In this document: positions 25,642 to 34,751 of the stretch, in pieces
Numbering within the stretch: the stretch's first letter is position 1
Layout of the letters: every line of letters begins with the position of its first letter
NCBI RefSeq assembly: GCF_016863095.1
Contig: NZ_BOOF01000035.1
Location: 59,914-123,913 of the forward strand
DNA: 64,000 nucleotides
Origin: Microbispora siamensis
GTDB lineage: Bacteria; Actinomycetota; Actinomycetes; Streptosporangiales; Streptosporangiaceae
Reading direction: 5' to 3'
Notes under the pieces: model-generated
The model's database searches: none
What the model saw: only the letters and a program-made list of their open reading frames with translations
Told to the model about the DNA's origin: nothing
Program-made: the position numbers and the translations under genes

Positions 25642-26940
25642 GTGTCCTACGTCTCCGATCTGCGGGTGGTCCTCCAGGGCCGCAACTTCCGGCGGCTTTT
25701 CGCCACACGGCTCGTCTCGCAGTTCTCGGACGGGATCTTCCAGCTCGCCGTCGGCGGCTACGCGGTCTTCAGCCCGGAACGGCAGGCCAGCGCGACCGCA
25801 ATCGCGGCGGGCCTCGCGGTGCTGCTCCTGCCGTACAGCATCCTCGGGCCCTTCGTCGGGGTGTTCATCGACCGCTGGTCGAGGCGGCAGATCCTCGTCA
25901 TCGCGCCGGTCGTGCGGGGGACGCTGCTGGTGCTGGCCGCCTGCCTCGTCGCGGCGGGGGCCTCCGACGCCGTCTTCTACGCGGCGGCGCTCGGCGTCCT
26001 CGCGGTCAACCGCTTCTTCCTGTCGGCTCTCAGCGCGTCGCTGCCCCATGTCGTGCCGTCCGAGCACCTGATGATGGCCAACGCGGTCACGCCCACCTCG
26101 GGCACGGTGGCGACGTTCGTCGGGGCGGGCGCCGGCATCGCGCTCCGCGTGATCGCCGGGTCGGACGACAGGGGCGTGGCCGTGCTGCTGGTCTGCTCCG
26201 GCCTCGTCTACGGGCTGAGCGCGCTGATCGCGCGGACGATGGAGCGCTCCCTGCTCGGCCCCGCGTACGACCCGGAGCGCCCGCAGGCCCGCGAGGCCGT
26301 ACGGCACGTGCTCGCCGGCCTGGTGGACGGCGCGCGGCACATCGCGCACCGGCGCTCCGCGGCGGCGGCCCTCGGCGGCATCGCGACGCACCGCCTCATG
26401 TTCGGCATCTCCACCGCGGCGGTGGCGATGCTCTACCGCTACCACTTCACGACCGACCCCGATGACGCGCTGAAGGGAATCGCGCTCGTGCTGGGCGCCG
26501 TCGGCGCGGGAAGCTTCGCCGCGGTGGTGGTCACCCCGTGGGCCACCGAGCGGGTCCGCATCGAGTCCTGGGTCCCGATGATGCTCGTGACCTGTGGAGT
26601 CCTGGAGTTCGCGCTGTGCGCGACGTTCCAGGAGTGGGCGTTCCTCGTCGCCGGGCTGGTGATCGGCGTCGCGGGACAGAGCGTGAAGATCTGCGCGGAC
26701 ACCGTCGTGCAGCGCGACGTGGAGGACGCCTATCTCGGCCGTGCCTTCTCCGTGTACGACATGCTGTTCAACGTCATGACGGTCCTCGGCGCGGTGCTCG
26801 CGGCGGCGCTGCTGCCGCCCGACGGCAAGTCCTATCTCGCGCTCGCCGTGATCGGCGTCGGCTACCTGCTCGGCGCGGTGGTGTACCGGATGATCCTGCC
26901 CTCCGCCGTACGCAGGCCGCCGGTCCCCGCCACTGACTGA
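25642..26940 (+). CDS. MFS transporter
   Basis: A 432-aa membrane protein with about twelve transmembrane segments, of the major facilitator superfamily (MFS_3/enterobactin-exporter-like type). The N-terminal FRRLFATRLVSQFSDGIFQL and the loop-2/3 motif FIDRWSRRQILVIAPVVRG are diagnostic. The second half begins after the MERSLLGPAYDPERPQAREA loop. The substrate is unknown. GTG at 25642 is chosen because TAGGCT (25630-25635) ends 6 nt before it, suggesting a leaderless start. GTG 25636 is the alternative. It is divergent from idi. Confidence 0.88.
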   Translation: MSYVSDLRVVLQGRNFRRLFATRLVSQFSDGIFQLAVGGYAVFSPERQASATAIAAGLAVLLLPYSILGPFVGVFIDRWSRRQILVIAPVVRGTLLVLAACLVAAGASDAVFYAAALGVLAVNRFFLSALSASLPHVVPSEHLMMANAVTPTSGTVATFVGAGAGIALRVIAGSDDRGVAVLLVCSGLVYGLSALIARTMERSLLGPAYDPERPQAREAVRHVLAGLVDGARHIAHRRSAAAALGGIATHRLMFGISTAAVAMLYRYHFTTDPDDALKGIALVLGAVGAGSFAAVVVTPWATERVRIESWVPMMLVTCGVLEFALCATFQEWAFLVAGLVIGVAGQSVKICADTVVQRDVEDAYLGRAFSVYDMLFNVMTVLGAVLAAALLPPDGKSYLALAVIGVGYLLGAVVYRMILPSAVRRPPVPATD

Positions 26941-26967
26941 CGGCGCCGACTGACGCCGCCTGCTGGT

Positions 26968-28233
26968 TCAGAGCGCCGCCGTGGCGGCGACCATCGCGCC
27001 GGCGATGCGGGCGACGTCCTCTTGTGTGCAGGCGTACGGCGGCATCGTGTAGATCAGGCGGCCGAAGGGGCGCAGCCACACGCCGTGCTCCATCACGATG
27101 TCCTGAATTTTCGCGACATCGACGGGCTGGTCGGTCTCGATCACGCCGATCGCGCCCAGCACCCGCACGTCCCGTACGCCGGGGGCGTCCGCGGCCGGGG
27201 CGAGACCGTCGAGCAGGGCGGCCTCGATGCGCGCGACCTCCTCCCGCCAGGGCCGCTCGGCGAGCAGGTCGAGCGAGGCGCCGGCCACGGCGCAGGCGAG
27301 CGGGTTGCCCATGTAGGTCGGGCCGTGCATCAGCACGCCGATGCGGTCGGCCACCCGCGCGGTGCACAGCGTGGCGGCGAGCGTCATGTATCCGCCGGTG
27401 AGCGCCTTGCCCACGCACATGATGTCCGGCCTGATCCCGGCGTGGTCGCAGCCGAACATCTCCCCCGTACGGCCGAAGCCGGTGGCGATCTCGTCGGCGA
27501 TCAGCAGGATGCCGTGCTCGTCGGCCAGGTCGCGCAGCCGCCTCAGGTAGGCCGGGTGGTAGAACCGCATGCCGCCCGCGCCCTGCACGACGGGCTCCAC
27601 GATGATCGCGGCGAGCCGGTCCGCGTGGGCCTCGACGGCCGCGGTCAGCTCCGCCAGGTACGCCTCGTCGGGGCCGGACTCCGAGGCCGGGGCCGGACGG
27701 CGGCCGTAGTCGTGCGGCGGCGCCGGCGCGAAGACGTGCCGCGGGAGCATCCCGGTGAACAGGTGGTGCATGCCGTTGACCGGGTCGCATACCGACATCG
27801 CGGCGAACGTGTCGCCGTGGTAGCCGCCCCGCACGGTCAGCAGGGTCGAGCGCCCGCTGTACTGGACCGCCATCTTGATCGCGACCTCGACCGCCACCGA
27901 ACCCGAGTCGGCGAGGAAGACGCGGTCGAGCCCGGTCATCCCGGTCAGGCGGTGCGCGAGCCGTACGGCGGGCTCGTGGGTCAGTCCGCCGAACATGACG
28001 TGCGCCATGTCGTCGATCTGGTCGCGCGCGGCCCGGTTGAGCCGGGGGTGGTTGTACCCGTGGATGGCCGCCCACCAGGAGGCCATGCCGTCGATCAGCT
28101 CACGGCCGTCGCCGAGCGTGATCCGCACGCCGCCGGCCCGGCGGACGACGTGCACGGGCACGCCCGACGGCACGGCCGTGTACGGGTGCCAGACGTGCTC
28201 CCGGTCCAGCCGGAGGACCTCCCCGGCGTCCAC
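26968..28233 (-). CDS. bioA: Adenosylmethionine-8-amino-7-oxononanoate aminotransferase
   Basis: A 421-aa PLP-dependent class III aminotransferase of biotin synthesis, which uses S-adenosylmethionine to form 7,8-diaminopelargonate. Distinctive BioA motifs are HVWHPYTAV near the N-terminus, [48 protein letters not shown] (cofactor Asp) and the Schiff-base Lys in [11 protein letters not shown]. The GTG start directly follows the TAA of cca with no gap, so the two are translationally linked. No other biotin genes are in the window. Confidence 0.95.
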   Translation of the reverse strand: MDAGEVLRLDREHVWHPYTAVPSGVPVHVVRRAGGVRITLGDGRELIDGMASWWAAIHGYNHPRLNRAARDQIDDMAHVMFGGLTHEPAVRLAHRLTGMTGLDRVFLADSGSVAVEVAIKMAVQYSGRSTLLTVRGGYHGDTFAAMSVCDPVNGMHHLFTGMLPRHVFAPAPPHDYGRRPAPASESGPDEAYLAELTAAVEAHADRLAAIIVEPVVQGAGGMRFYHPAYLRRLRDLADEHGILLIADEIATGFGRTGEMFGCDHAGIRPDIMCVGKALTGGYMTLAATLCTARVADRIGVLMHGPTYMGNPLACAVAGASLDLLAERPWREEVARIEAALLDGLAPAADAPGVRDVRVLGAIGVIETDQPVDVAKIQDIVMEHGVWLRPFGRLIYTMPPYACTQEDVARIAGAMVAATAAL

Positions 28234-29670
28234 TTACGCCAGGATCCCGTTGTCGCGGGCCCAGGCGAGCAGCGCCTCCCGCGCGGCGTCCTTGCCGATC
28301 ATGCCCTGGTCCATGCGGACCTCCAGCATGTGCTTGTAGGCCCTGCCGACGACCGGTCCCGGCGGCACGCCGAGGATCTCCTGGATCTCGTTGCCGTCCA
28401 GCTCGGGCCGGATCTTGGCCAGCTCCTCCTCCTCGGCCAGCCGGGCGATGCGCTCCTCCAGCTGGTCGTAGGTGCGCGACAGGGCCTGCGCCTTGCGCTT
28501 GTTGCGGGTGGTGCAGTCGGCCCTGGTCAGCTTGTGCAGGCGTTCGAGGAGGTGTCCCGCGTCGCGGACGTAGCGGCGGACGGCGCTGTCGGTCCACTCC
28601 CCCGTCCCGTAGCCGTGGAAGCGCAGGTGCAGCTCCACGAGTCTGGACACGTCGGACACCACGTCCTTGGGGAACTTGAGCTCGGTGAGCCGCTTCTTGG
28701 TCATCTGCGCGCCGACCACCTCGTGGTGGTGGAACGACACCCGGCCGCCGGGCTCGTTGCGCCGGGTCTTCGGCTTGCCGATGTCGTGCAGCAGGGCCGC
28801 CCACCGCAGCACCCGGTCGGGGCCGGCCGTCTCCAGCCCGATGGCCTGCTCCAGCACGATCAGCGTGTGCTCGTAGACGTCCTTGTGCCGGTGGTGCTCG
28901 TCGATCTCCAGCCGCAGCTTGGGCAGCTCAGGCAGGACGTGGGCGGCGAGCCCGGTCTCCACCAGCAGCGCCAGCCCGGCCCTCGGGTAAGCGCCGAGGA
29001 TCAGCTTGTCGAGCTCGTCGCGGATGCGCTCCGCCGAGACGATCTCGATGCGGCCGGACATCGCGGTCATGGCCTCGACGACCTCGGGGGCCACGGTGAA
29101 CCCGAGCTGGCCCGCGAACCTGGCCGCCCGCAGCATCCGCAGCGGGTCGTCGTCGAACGACTGCTCGGGCCTGCCCGGCGTCCGCAGCGTCCTGGCCGCG
29201 AGGTCCGGCAGCCCGCCGTACGGGTCGACGAACTCGTGACCGGGCAGGCGGACGGCCATGGCGTTGACCGCGAAGTCGCGCCGGGCGAGGTCGCCCTCGA
29301 GCGAGTCGCCGTACATCACCTCGGGCTTGCGCGAGGCGGGGTCGTACGACTCGCTGCGGTAGGTGGTGATCTCCAGCAGCCAGCCGCCTTTGCGGACGCC
29401 GACGGTGCCGAAGTCGATCCCGATCGTCCAGACGGCGTCCGCCCAGTCCTTGACGATCTCCAGCACCCGCTCGGGGCGGGCGTCCGTGGTCAGGTCGAGG
29501 TCCTTGCTCGCGCGGCCGAGGAGGACGTCGCGAACGGAACCGCCGACCAGGGCCAGCTCGTGCCCCCGGGCCGAGAACAGCTCACCGAGCTCATCGGCGA
29601 CCGGGGCGATCCGGCGGAACAGTTCGTTCACGGCGCGCTGCTGGCTGTCGCTCAGATTTGAAACGGACAA
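28234..29670 (-). CDS. cca: CCA tRNA nucleotidyltransferase
   Basis: A 478-aa enzyme that adds or repairs the CCA end of tRNAs. The class II nucleotidyltransferase head contains LVGGSVRDVLLGRASKDLDL and TTDARPERVLEI with the catalytic Asp residues. RDFAVNAMAVRL and DDPLRMLRAARFAGQLGF follow, then an HD domain (ALLHDIGKPKTR, HHHEVVGAQMTKKRL). The start is TTG at 29670 with AAGGA upstream. Mycobacterial and Streptomyces orthologues lie at the same position relative to DUF6049 and murJ. Confidence 0.96.
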   Translation of the reverse strand: MSVSNLSDSQQRAVNELFRRIAPVADELGELFSARGHELALVGGSVRDVLLGRASKDLDLTTDARPERVLEIVKDWADAVWTIGIDFGTVGVRKGGWLLEITTYRSESYDPASRKPEVMYGDSLEGDLARRDFAVNAMAVRLPGHEFVDPYGGLPDLAARTLRTPGRPEQSFDDDPLRMLRAARFAGQLGFTVAPEVVEAMTAMSGRIEIVSAERIRDELDKLILGAYPRAGLALLVETGLAAHVLPELPKLRLEIDEHHRHKDVYEHTLIVLEQAIGLETAGPDRVLRWAALLHDIGKPKTRRNEPGGRVSFHHHEVVGAQMTKKRLTELKFPKDVVSDVSRLVELHLRFHGYGTGEWTDSAVRRYVRDAGHLLERLHKLTRADCTTRNKRKAQALSRTYDQLEERIARLAEEEELAKIRPELDGNEIQEILGVPPGPVVGRAYKHMLEVRMDQGMIGKDAAREALLAWARDNGILA

Positions 29671-29812
29671 GGCTGGGTAGGTCCTTCGGTCACGGAACAG
29701 AAACTCTCCCCCGACGGCCCCGGTGTTCGGGTGTCACCCAGGGGAGACACACTTAGCGATCACCAGGCCACGGACGGTTCGGGGGCGCTGGACGACGCAA
29801 GGAGCACACGAG

Positions 29813-30349
29813 ATGAAAGACGCTCTCGCGATTCACCGCTGGCTCCTCGCCCACCAGATCCACCATGAGATCGTACGTCTTCCGCGCCCGTTGACATGCT
29901 CGGACGAGCTTCCCGAGGTGCTGGGGGTCACTCCCGAGACGTGCCTGTGCGTGTCGCTGTTCGAGGTGTCGGCGCGCGGGCGGACACACGAGGTGGCCGT
30001 GGTGAGCGCGGTGAACTCCTGTCCCGGGCCGGCGGCGGTGGGCGCCGTCCTGCGCGCCCACAGGGTAACCCCCGCGTCCGCCTTCACCGTCAACTCCGCC
30101 ACCGACTACGCGCACGGCCTGGTCTGCCCGCTGCTGCTGCCCGACGATCTGACCGTCCTGGTGGACCAGCGCCTGATGGAGCGCGTCGATCCCGACGAGG
30201 TCGTCCACACCGCGACCGGCGAGCGCCGCACCGCGTTGCGAGTGCGCGCCATCCACCTGTTCGACCTGGTGGCGGCCAAGCCCGTCGACCTGACCGCCAC
30301 CCAGCGGAGGGGTCTCGCGAGCCTCGTGAGTCCTATGCGGACCGCGTAG
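29813..30349 (+). CDS. YbaK/EbsC-type aminoacyl-tRNA deacylase-like protein
   Basis: A 178-aa protein of the YbaK/ProX superfamily, whose members hydrolyse mischarged aminoacyl-tRNAs. Recognisable parts are the N-terminal helix (AIHRWLLAHQIHHEIVRLPR), the SDELPEVLGVTPETCLCVS segment and the late VTPASAFTV region. The usual active-site Lys of bacterial YbaK is not obvious here, so catalysis is uncertain. The ATG at 29813 has AAGGAG upstream. The 30-codon extension to 29723 lacks family similarity. Confidence 0.75.
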   Translation: MKDALAIHRWLLAHQIHHEIVRLPRPLTCSDELPEVLGVTPETCLCVSLFEVSARGRTHEVAVVSAVNSCPGPAAVGAVLRAHRVTPASAFTVNSATDYAHGLVCPLLLPDDLTVLVDQRLMERVDPDEVVHTATGERRTALRVRAIHLFDLVAAKPVDLTATQRRGLASLVSPMRTA

Positions 30350-30353
30350 CCAA

Positions 30354-30399
30354 TAGCATTCTGGACGTGCGCCGTACCTCACCGCCGGCCGGCACATGA
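30354..30399 (+). CDS. Ten-codon leaderless ORF (from 30367) coupled to the DUF6049 gene
   Basis: TAGCAT (30354-30359) ends 7 nt before a GTG at 30367, a leaderless arrangement. The GTG opens MRRTSPPAGT and stops with a TGA that overlaps the DUF6049 ATG as ATGA. No Shine-Dalgarno is visible for the large gene, so ribosomes may reach it by termination-reinitiation from this peptide. The interval given includes the promoter hexamer. Confidence 0.4.
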
Positions 30400-32645
30400 T
30401 CCGTAAGGCCGCGCTGCTGACATTGCTGACCGCCCTGCTCGCCTCCCCCGCGGGCATGGCCGGTACGGCTGTCGCGGCTCCTCCTCCGGGTCGTGCCGCG
30501 GCCGCGGCTCCGGCCGATCCGCTCCTCGTCAGCGAGATCACGCCGGAGGTCGTGCGCGTCGCCACCGCCCCCATAACGGTCTCGGGGTCCTTCTCGGGCA
30601 CGCCGGGGTCCTCCGTGCGGGTCGCCGTCCGTTACTCCCGCGGCCGGCCGTTCGCCTCCCGCGCCGAGATGGCGGCCTACCTGTCGGAGCAGGGGTACGC
30701 CACCACCAACTGGAGCACCAGGGTCCAGGCCACGCCGCTCGACCAGTCGGGCAAGCTGCCCTTCCGGTTCACCGTGACCCCCGGGGAGCTGGGGATGCCC
30801 CGGCCCGGGGTCTATCCCTTCGAGATCGAGGTGACCGACGCGGCGACCGGGCAGCGGCTCGGAATCGAGCGAACCTTCCTGACGTACGCCCCCAAGGGCG
30901 AGCAGATCCCCAAGGTCAAGCTGGCCGTCGCCCTGCCGATCGTGGACCGGCCCCACCGCGCCGACGACGCGACGTTCATGGACGACGACCTGTCCGCCTC
31001 GCTCGCCTCCGGCCGCCTGGCGTCGCTGCTCCAGACCGCGCAGGACACCGGCGACGGGGTGACCTGGTTCGTCGACCCCGCCCTGCTCGACGACGTCCGC
31101 GTCCTGTCCTCCGGCACCAGGAGCGTGCGCGGCACGCGCAAGAACGCCGACCCGGCCGCGGGCCAGTGGCTGAACGGCCTGCGCAGCGCGCTGACGGACA
31201 AGACCGTCGTCGCCACGCCGTACGCCGACCCGGACGTGGCCGCGCTGGTCCACCACGGCCTCGACAAGCAGGCCGCGGCGTCCATCCAGCGCGGGGCGTC
31301 GCTCGCGAGCGAACTGCTCGGCCGGCAGATCCACGGCACCACCGCGTGGCCGGCCGGCGGCAAGATCGACCGCGACGCGGTGGACGAACTGGCGATGTCG
31401 GGTGTGACGTCCGTGCTGCTGTCGGGCGACGCGCTGCCGCCGCGGGCCACTGGGCAGGACACGGGGCAGGACGTGCCGCAGAACGGACAGCCCGTTGCTC
31501 CCCCGCCCGCGCAGACCACTCCCGACGCGGCGGCCAGGCTCGACACCGTCGCGGACAACCCGCTGACGGCGCTGCTGGCCGACCCCACGCTCAGCGAGGT
31601 CCTCGGCGGGAACGTGTCCGCCCCCGGCGCCGCGATGCTCGCGCGGCAGCGGTTCCTCGCCGAGACCGCGATGATCGCCTTCGAGCAGCAGACCCAGCAG
31701 ACGGGTCAGTTCGGGCAGACCGGCCAGACCGGCCAGGGCACGACCGCGAAGACGGCCACGCGCACGGTGATCGCGGCTCCCGAGTCACATCTGTGGACTC
31801 CCGACCCGGCGTTCGTCTCCAGCCTCCTGCAGGCCGCCTCCAGCGCCCCCTGGCTGCGCATGACCTCGCTCGAATCGGTCAAGCCCGGCCGGGCCGGGGT
31901 GCCGCGCGGCGACCTGACGTACACCGAGCACGACCGCCAGGCCGAACTGAGCCGCTCCTACCTCGCCACCGTACGCAAGCTGGAGCGCAAGGCCGACGCC
32001 GTGGCCACCGTCACCGAGGAGCACACGGACGTCTTCCACACGGCCATACTCCGGCTGGCCTCGGCCTCCTGGCGGGACGACGGCAAGCGGGCGCTGTCCT
32101 TCGCCGGACAGGTGCAGAAGGCGATCGACGGGCGCATCGACGACGTGTCCGTGCTCGACACCCCGCGCGCGGTCGCGGGAAGCAACGGCCAGGTCCCGGT
32201 CAGCGTGGCCAACAACCTGGACAAGGACATCCAGATCAAGATCCGGGTCACCTCGGCCAGCAAGTCGCGGCTCACGATCGACGCCCCCGGAGGGGTCTAC
32301 GTGACCCCCACCACCAGGATCCTCTCGGGGCGCAGCCAGCTCGTGAACGTGCCGGTGATCGTACGCAACGAGGGCGGCGATGCGAGCATCTCGGTACAGC
32401 TGCTGACCGACGGGGACGAGAAGTACGGCAGCGCGGTCCGCGTCGTCGTGCGCGCGACGGGCTACACCGGCATCGCCCTCGTCATCGTGGGGGCGGCCGT
32501 GGTCATCATGCTGGCCGCCGTGGTGATGCGCATCCTGCGCCGCAGGTCGCGCAAGGCGTTCCCGTTCGACGGGCCGAACGACGAGGAGAGCCCGCCCGGC
32601 GACCGGCAGGGAGCCGTCCCGGCCGACCGCACCCAGTCGCCGTAG
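30396..32645 (+). CDS. DUF6049 family secreted/membrane-anchored protein
   Basis: A 749-aa protein with a signal peptide (MIRKAALLTLLTALLASPAG, cleavage near AVAAPPPG), a large extracytoplasmic region with Ig-like strands (EVVRVATAPITVSGSFSGTPGS and NNLDKDIQIKIRVTSASKSR near the end) and one C-terminal helix (YTGIALVIVGAAVVIMLAAVV) with a cytoplasmic Arg-rich tail. A Gln/Thr/Gly low-complexity stretch (QQTQQTGQFGQTGQTGQG) lies near residue 430. The family is conserved just upstream of murJ across actinobacteria (Rv3909 in Mycobacterium). The function is unknown but is presumed cell-wall related. Confidence 0.9.
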   Translation: MIRKAALLTLLTALLASPAGMAGTAVAAPPPGRAAAAAPADPLLVSEITPEVVRVATAPITVSGSFSGTPGSSVRVAVRYSRGRPFASRAEMAAYLSEQGYATTNWSTRVQATPLDQSGKLPFRFTVTPGELGMPRPGVYPFEIEVTDAATGQRLGIERTFLTYAPKGEQIPKVKLAVALPIVDRPHRADDATFMDDDLSASLASGRLASLLQTAQDTGDGVTWFVDPALLDDVRVLSSGTRSVRGTRKNADPAAGQWLNGLRSALTDKTVVATPYADPDVAALVHHGLDKQAAASIQRGASLASELLGRQIHGTTAWPAGGKIDRDAVDELAMSGVTSVLLSGDALPPRATGQDTGQDVPQNGQPVAPPPAQTTPDAAARLDTVADNPLTALLADPTLSEVLGGNVSAPGAAMLARQRFLAETAMIAFEQQTQQTGQFGQTGQTGQGTTAKTATRTVIAAPESHLWTPDPAFVSSLLQAASSAPWLRMTSLESVKPGRAGVPRGDLTYTEHDRQAELSRSYLATVRKLERKADAVATVTEEHTDVFHTAILRLASASWRDDGKRALSFAGQVQKAIDGRIDDVSVLDTPRAVAGSNGQVPVSVANNLDKDIQIKIRVTSASKSRLTIDAPGGVYVTPTTRILSGRSQLVNVPVIVRNEGGDASISVQLLTDGDEKYGSAVRVVVRATGYTGIALVIVGAAVVIMLAAVVMRILRRRSRKAFPFDGPNDEESPPGDRQGAVPADRTQSP

Positions 32646-32738
32646 TCTGGGTCGCCGTACTCTGGACCACCCTGAAGTCTGGGACCACTGGAGGAAGGCG
32701 GCCACCCGATTCCGGCCGCCGTGAACCGAAGGACAACC

Positions 32739-34337
32739 ATGAGCAGGATGCTGCGGGCCAGCGCGATCATGGCGGCCGGGACGATGGTCTCGCGGCTCAC
32801 CGGCTTCGTCCGTACGGCGATGCTCGCCGCGGCCATCGGCACCGTCGCCCTCGGCGACGCCTACAACGCGGCCTACCAGATCCCCTACATCCTGCTCGAC
32901 CTGCTGCTCCAGGGCGTCCTCAGCGCCGTGGTCGTACCGGTGATCGTACGGGCGCAGAAGCGGGATCCCGACGGAGGGCAGGCGTTCGAGCAGCGGCTGA
33001 TGACGCTGGCCGTGGTGGTGCTGACGGCCGTCGCGGTGATCGGCGTGCTGCTGGCCCGGCCGATCATGGAGCTCTACACCGCCTCGAACTGGTCCGACGA
33101 AAAGGTGGCGGTGGCCACCACACTGGCCAGGTTCCTGCTCCCGCAGATCGCGTTCTTCGGGATCGGGTCGCTGGCCGGTGCGATCCTGAACACGCGGGAC
33201 AGGTTCGCCGCGCCCATGTGGGCGCCGGTGCTCAACAACATCGTGGTCATGGGAGTCCTGGCCGCCTACTACGCCGTCGGGACGTCCGACATCGAGAAGG
33301 TGAGCGAGCGCGACCTCATGCTGCTCGGGCTCGGCACCACCGCGGGCATCGTGGCCCAGGCGCTGGTGCTGATCGTCTCGCTGCACCGGGCCGGGTTCCG
33401 GTTCCGTCCGCGGTTCGGGGTGCGCAACACCGGGCTCGGGGAGGCGGCCAGGACCGCCGTGTGGACGTTCGCCTTCGTCGGCATCAACCAGATCGGGTTC
33501 TGGGTCACCACCAAGCTCGCCACCGGCGCGGGCGACCGGGCGCCGGGCGCCGGCAACAGCGCGTGGGCGTACGCGTTCCAGCTCTTCCAGCTCCCGTACG
33601 GGATCATCGCGGTGTCGGTGATCACGGCGATGCTGCCCAGGATGAGCAGGCTCGTGGCGGACGGGGACTTCGCCACGGCCCGCGAGGAGTTCTCCTCCGG
33701 GGTTCGGCTCGTCTCCTCCGTCATCGTCCCGGCGGGCCTGCTGCTGATGGTGCTCGGCCCGGCGGTCACCACGCTGATCTTCTCGTGGGGCCACATGACG
33801 ACGGCCAACGCCATCTACATCGGCCATGTCCTGCAGGTGTTCGGCGTCGCGCTCGTGCCGTTCTCGATCTTCCAGCTCCTGCTGCGGGTCTTCTACAGCT
33901 TCGGCGACACCCGCACCCCCGCGATCATGGCGGCGGTGAACGTGGTCATCAACGCGTCGCTCAGTCTCGTCGCCTACTTCACGCTCCCCGACCGGTACAT
34001 CGTCATCGGACTGGCGTTCGCCTACCTGATCACGTACGTCGCGCTGACCGGGGTCGCGTGGGTGCTGGCGAGCCGGAAGATCGGCGGGCTCGGCGGCCGG
34101 GAGATCACCGCCGGCCTGGGCCGGATGTACGCGGCGGCCATCCCCGCGGCCGCGCTGGCGCTGGCGGTCCTGTGGCTGGCCAGGGAGGTCACCTCGATCA
34201 CTCCGGTCACCTCGGCCGTGGTGCTCGTGGTGGGCGGCGGCGCGGGGCTGATGCTGTACATGCTGGCCGCGCACCGGCTGCGGGTGCCCGAGGTCCGTTC
34301 CATCATTGGACTTGTCGCAGGCCGGGTAGGACGGTAA
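32739..34337 (+). CDS. murJ: Lipid II flippase MurJ
   Basis: A 532-aa polytopic membrane protein with about fourteen helices that moves lipid II across the membrane for peptidoglycan assembly. MurJ/MviN features are the start RASAIMAAGTMVSRLTGFVR, the conserved Arg/Asp helices (GDAYNAAYQIPYILLDLLLQ), FALVPFSIFQLLLRVFYSFG-like text and DTRTPAIMAAVNVVINASLS. The ATG at 32739 is chosen for its GAAGG site over the in-frame GTG 32721. In Mycobacterium the pseudokinase domain is fused to MurJ. Here it is a separate downstream gene. Confidence 0.96.
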   Translation: MSRMLRASAIMAAGTMVSRLTGFVRTAMLAAAIGTVALGDAYNAAYQIPYILLDLLLQGVLSAVVVPVIVRAQKRDPDGGQAFEQRLMTLAVVVLTAVAVIGVLLARPIMELYTASNWSDEKVAVATTLARFLLPQIAFFGIGSLAGAILNTRDRFAAPMWAPVLNNIVVMGVLAAYYAVGTSDIEKVSERDLMLLGLGTTAGIVAQALVLIVSLHRAGFRFRPRFGVRNTGLGEAARTAVWTFAFVGINQIGFWVTTKLATGAGDRAPGAGNSAWAYAFQLFQLPYGIIAVSVITAMLPRMSRLVADGDFATAREEFSSGVRLVSSVIVPAGLLLMVLGPAVTTLIFSWGHMTTANAIYIGHVLQVFGVALVPFSIFQLLLRVFYSFGDTRTPAIMAAVNVVINASLSLVAYFTLPDRYIVIGLAFAYLITYVALTGVAWVLASRKIGGLGGREITAGLGRMYAAAIPAAALALAVLWLAREVTSITPVTSAVVLVVGGGAGLMLYMLAAHRLRVPEVRSIIGLVAGRVGR

Positions 34338-34751
34338 GAGTCCTCAAGAACGACCGGCAACTGGAAGGTAACCCGAAAGTCCGATTCGGACGTCTTCGAT
34401 CGGGAAGGCGGGCACAAGCGGCACGGCACTAGCATGGTGCGCCAGGGAGTGTTGAGACACACCCAGGGAACGTCCCGTAGATCTTGCCCTACCGATGGAT
34501 TCGGCCGGGCGGGCGACGCGAGGCGGAGGAGGACCGGGCGGCGGCGCCGCGCGGGCCGATTCCGGCCCCGCGAATGCTCGTCTCCGGGGTCTCGCCGACC
34601 CGGCGGTGCTCCGCTCGGCGACCGCGGCAGGCAGGAGGTCTTAGGGGCGCGATCTGGAGTTTCGGACCGGCGAGCGGAAGCGGGAAGGCGTGGGCGGAAC
34701 CACCCGGCATCGGCTGATGCATGCCGACGGGCCGCGGAGCGGGGCGGCCGC
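34338..34751. other. 414-bp spacer between murJ and the pseudokinase gene
   Basis: A perfect 13-bp palindrome (GTCCGA-T-TCGGAC) lies at 34379-34391. TAGCAT (34430-34435) is a plausible -10, which would give a leader of about 310 nt. An open frame spans it, in frame with the pseudokinase, but the product would be Arg-rich low-complexity and unlike any domain, so I do not call it coding. Confidence 0.4.

Noticed and set aside
30396..34432. Very long alternative frames across DUF6049 and murJ (for example 31166-34432 on plus, 31785-34274 on minus)
   Set aside because: Products are Arg/Gly/His-rich without domains. They arise from GC-rich codon bias opposite or out of frame with recognised genes.
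34434..34751. 106-codon N-terminal extension of the pseudokinase
   Set aside because: Arg-rich sequence with no similarity to the kinase family. The domain starts right after the ATG at 34752.
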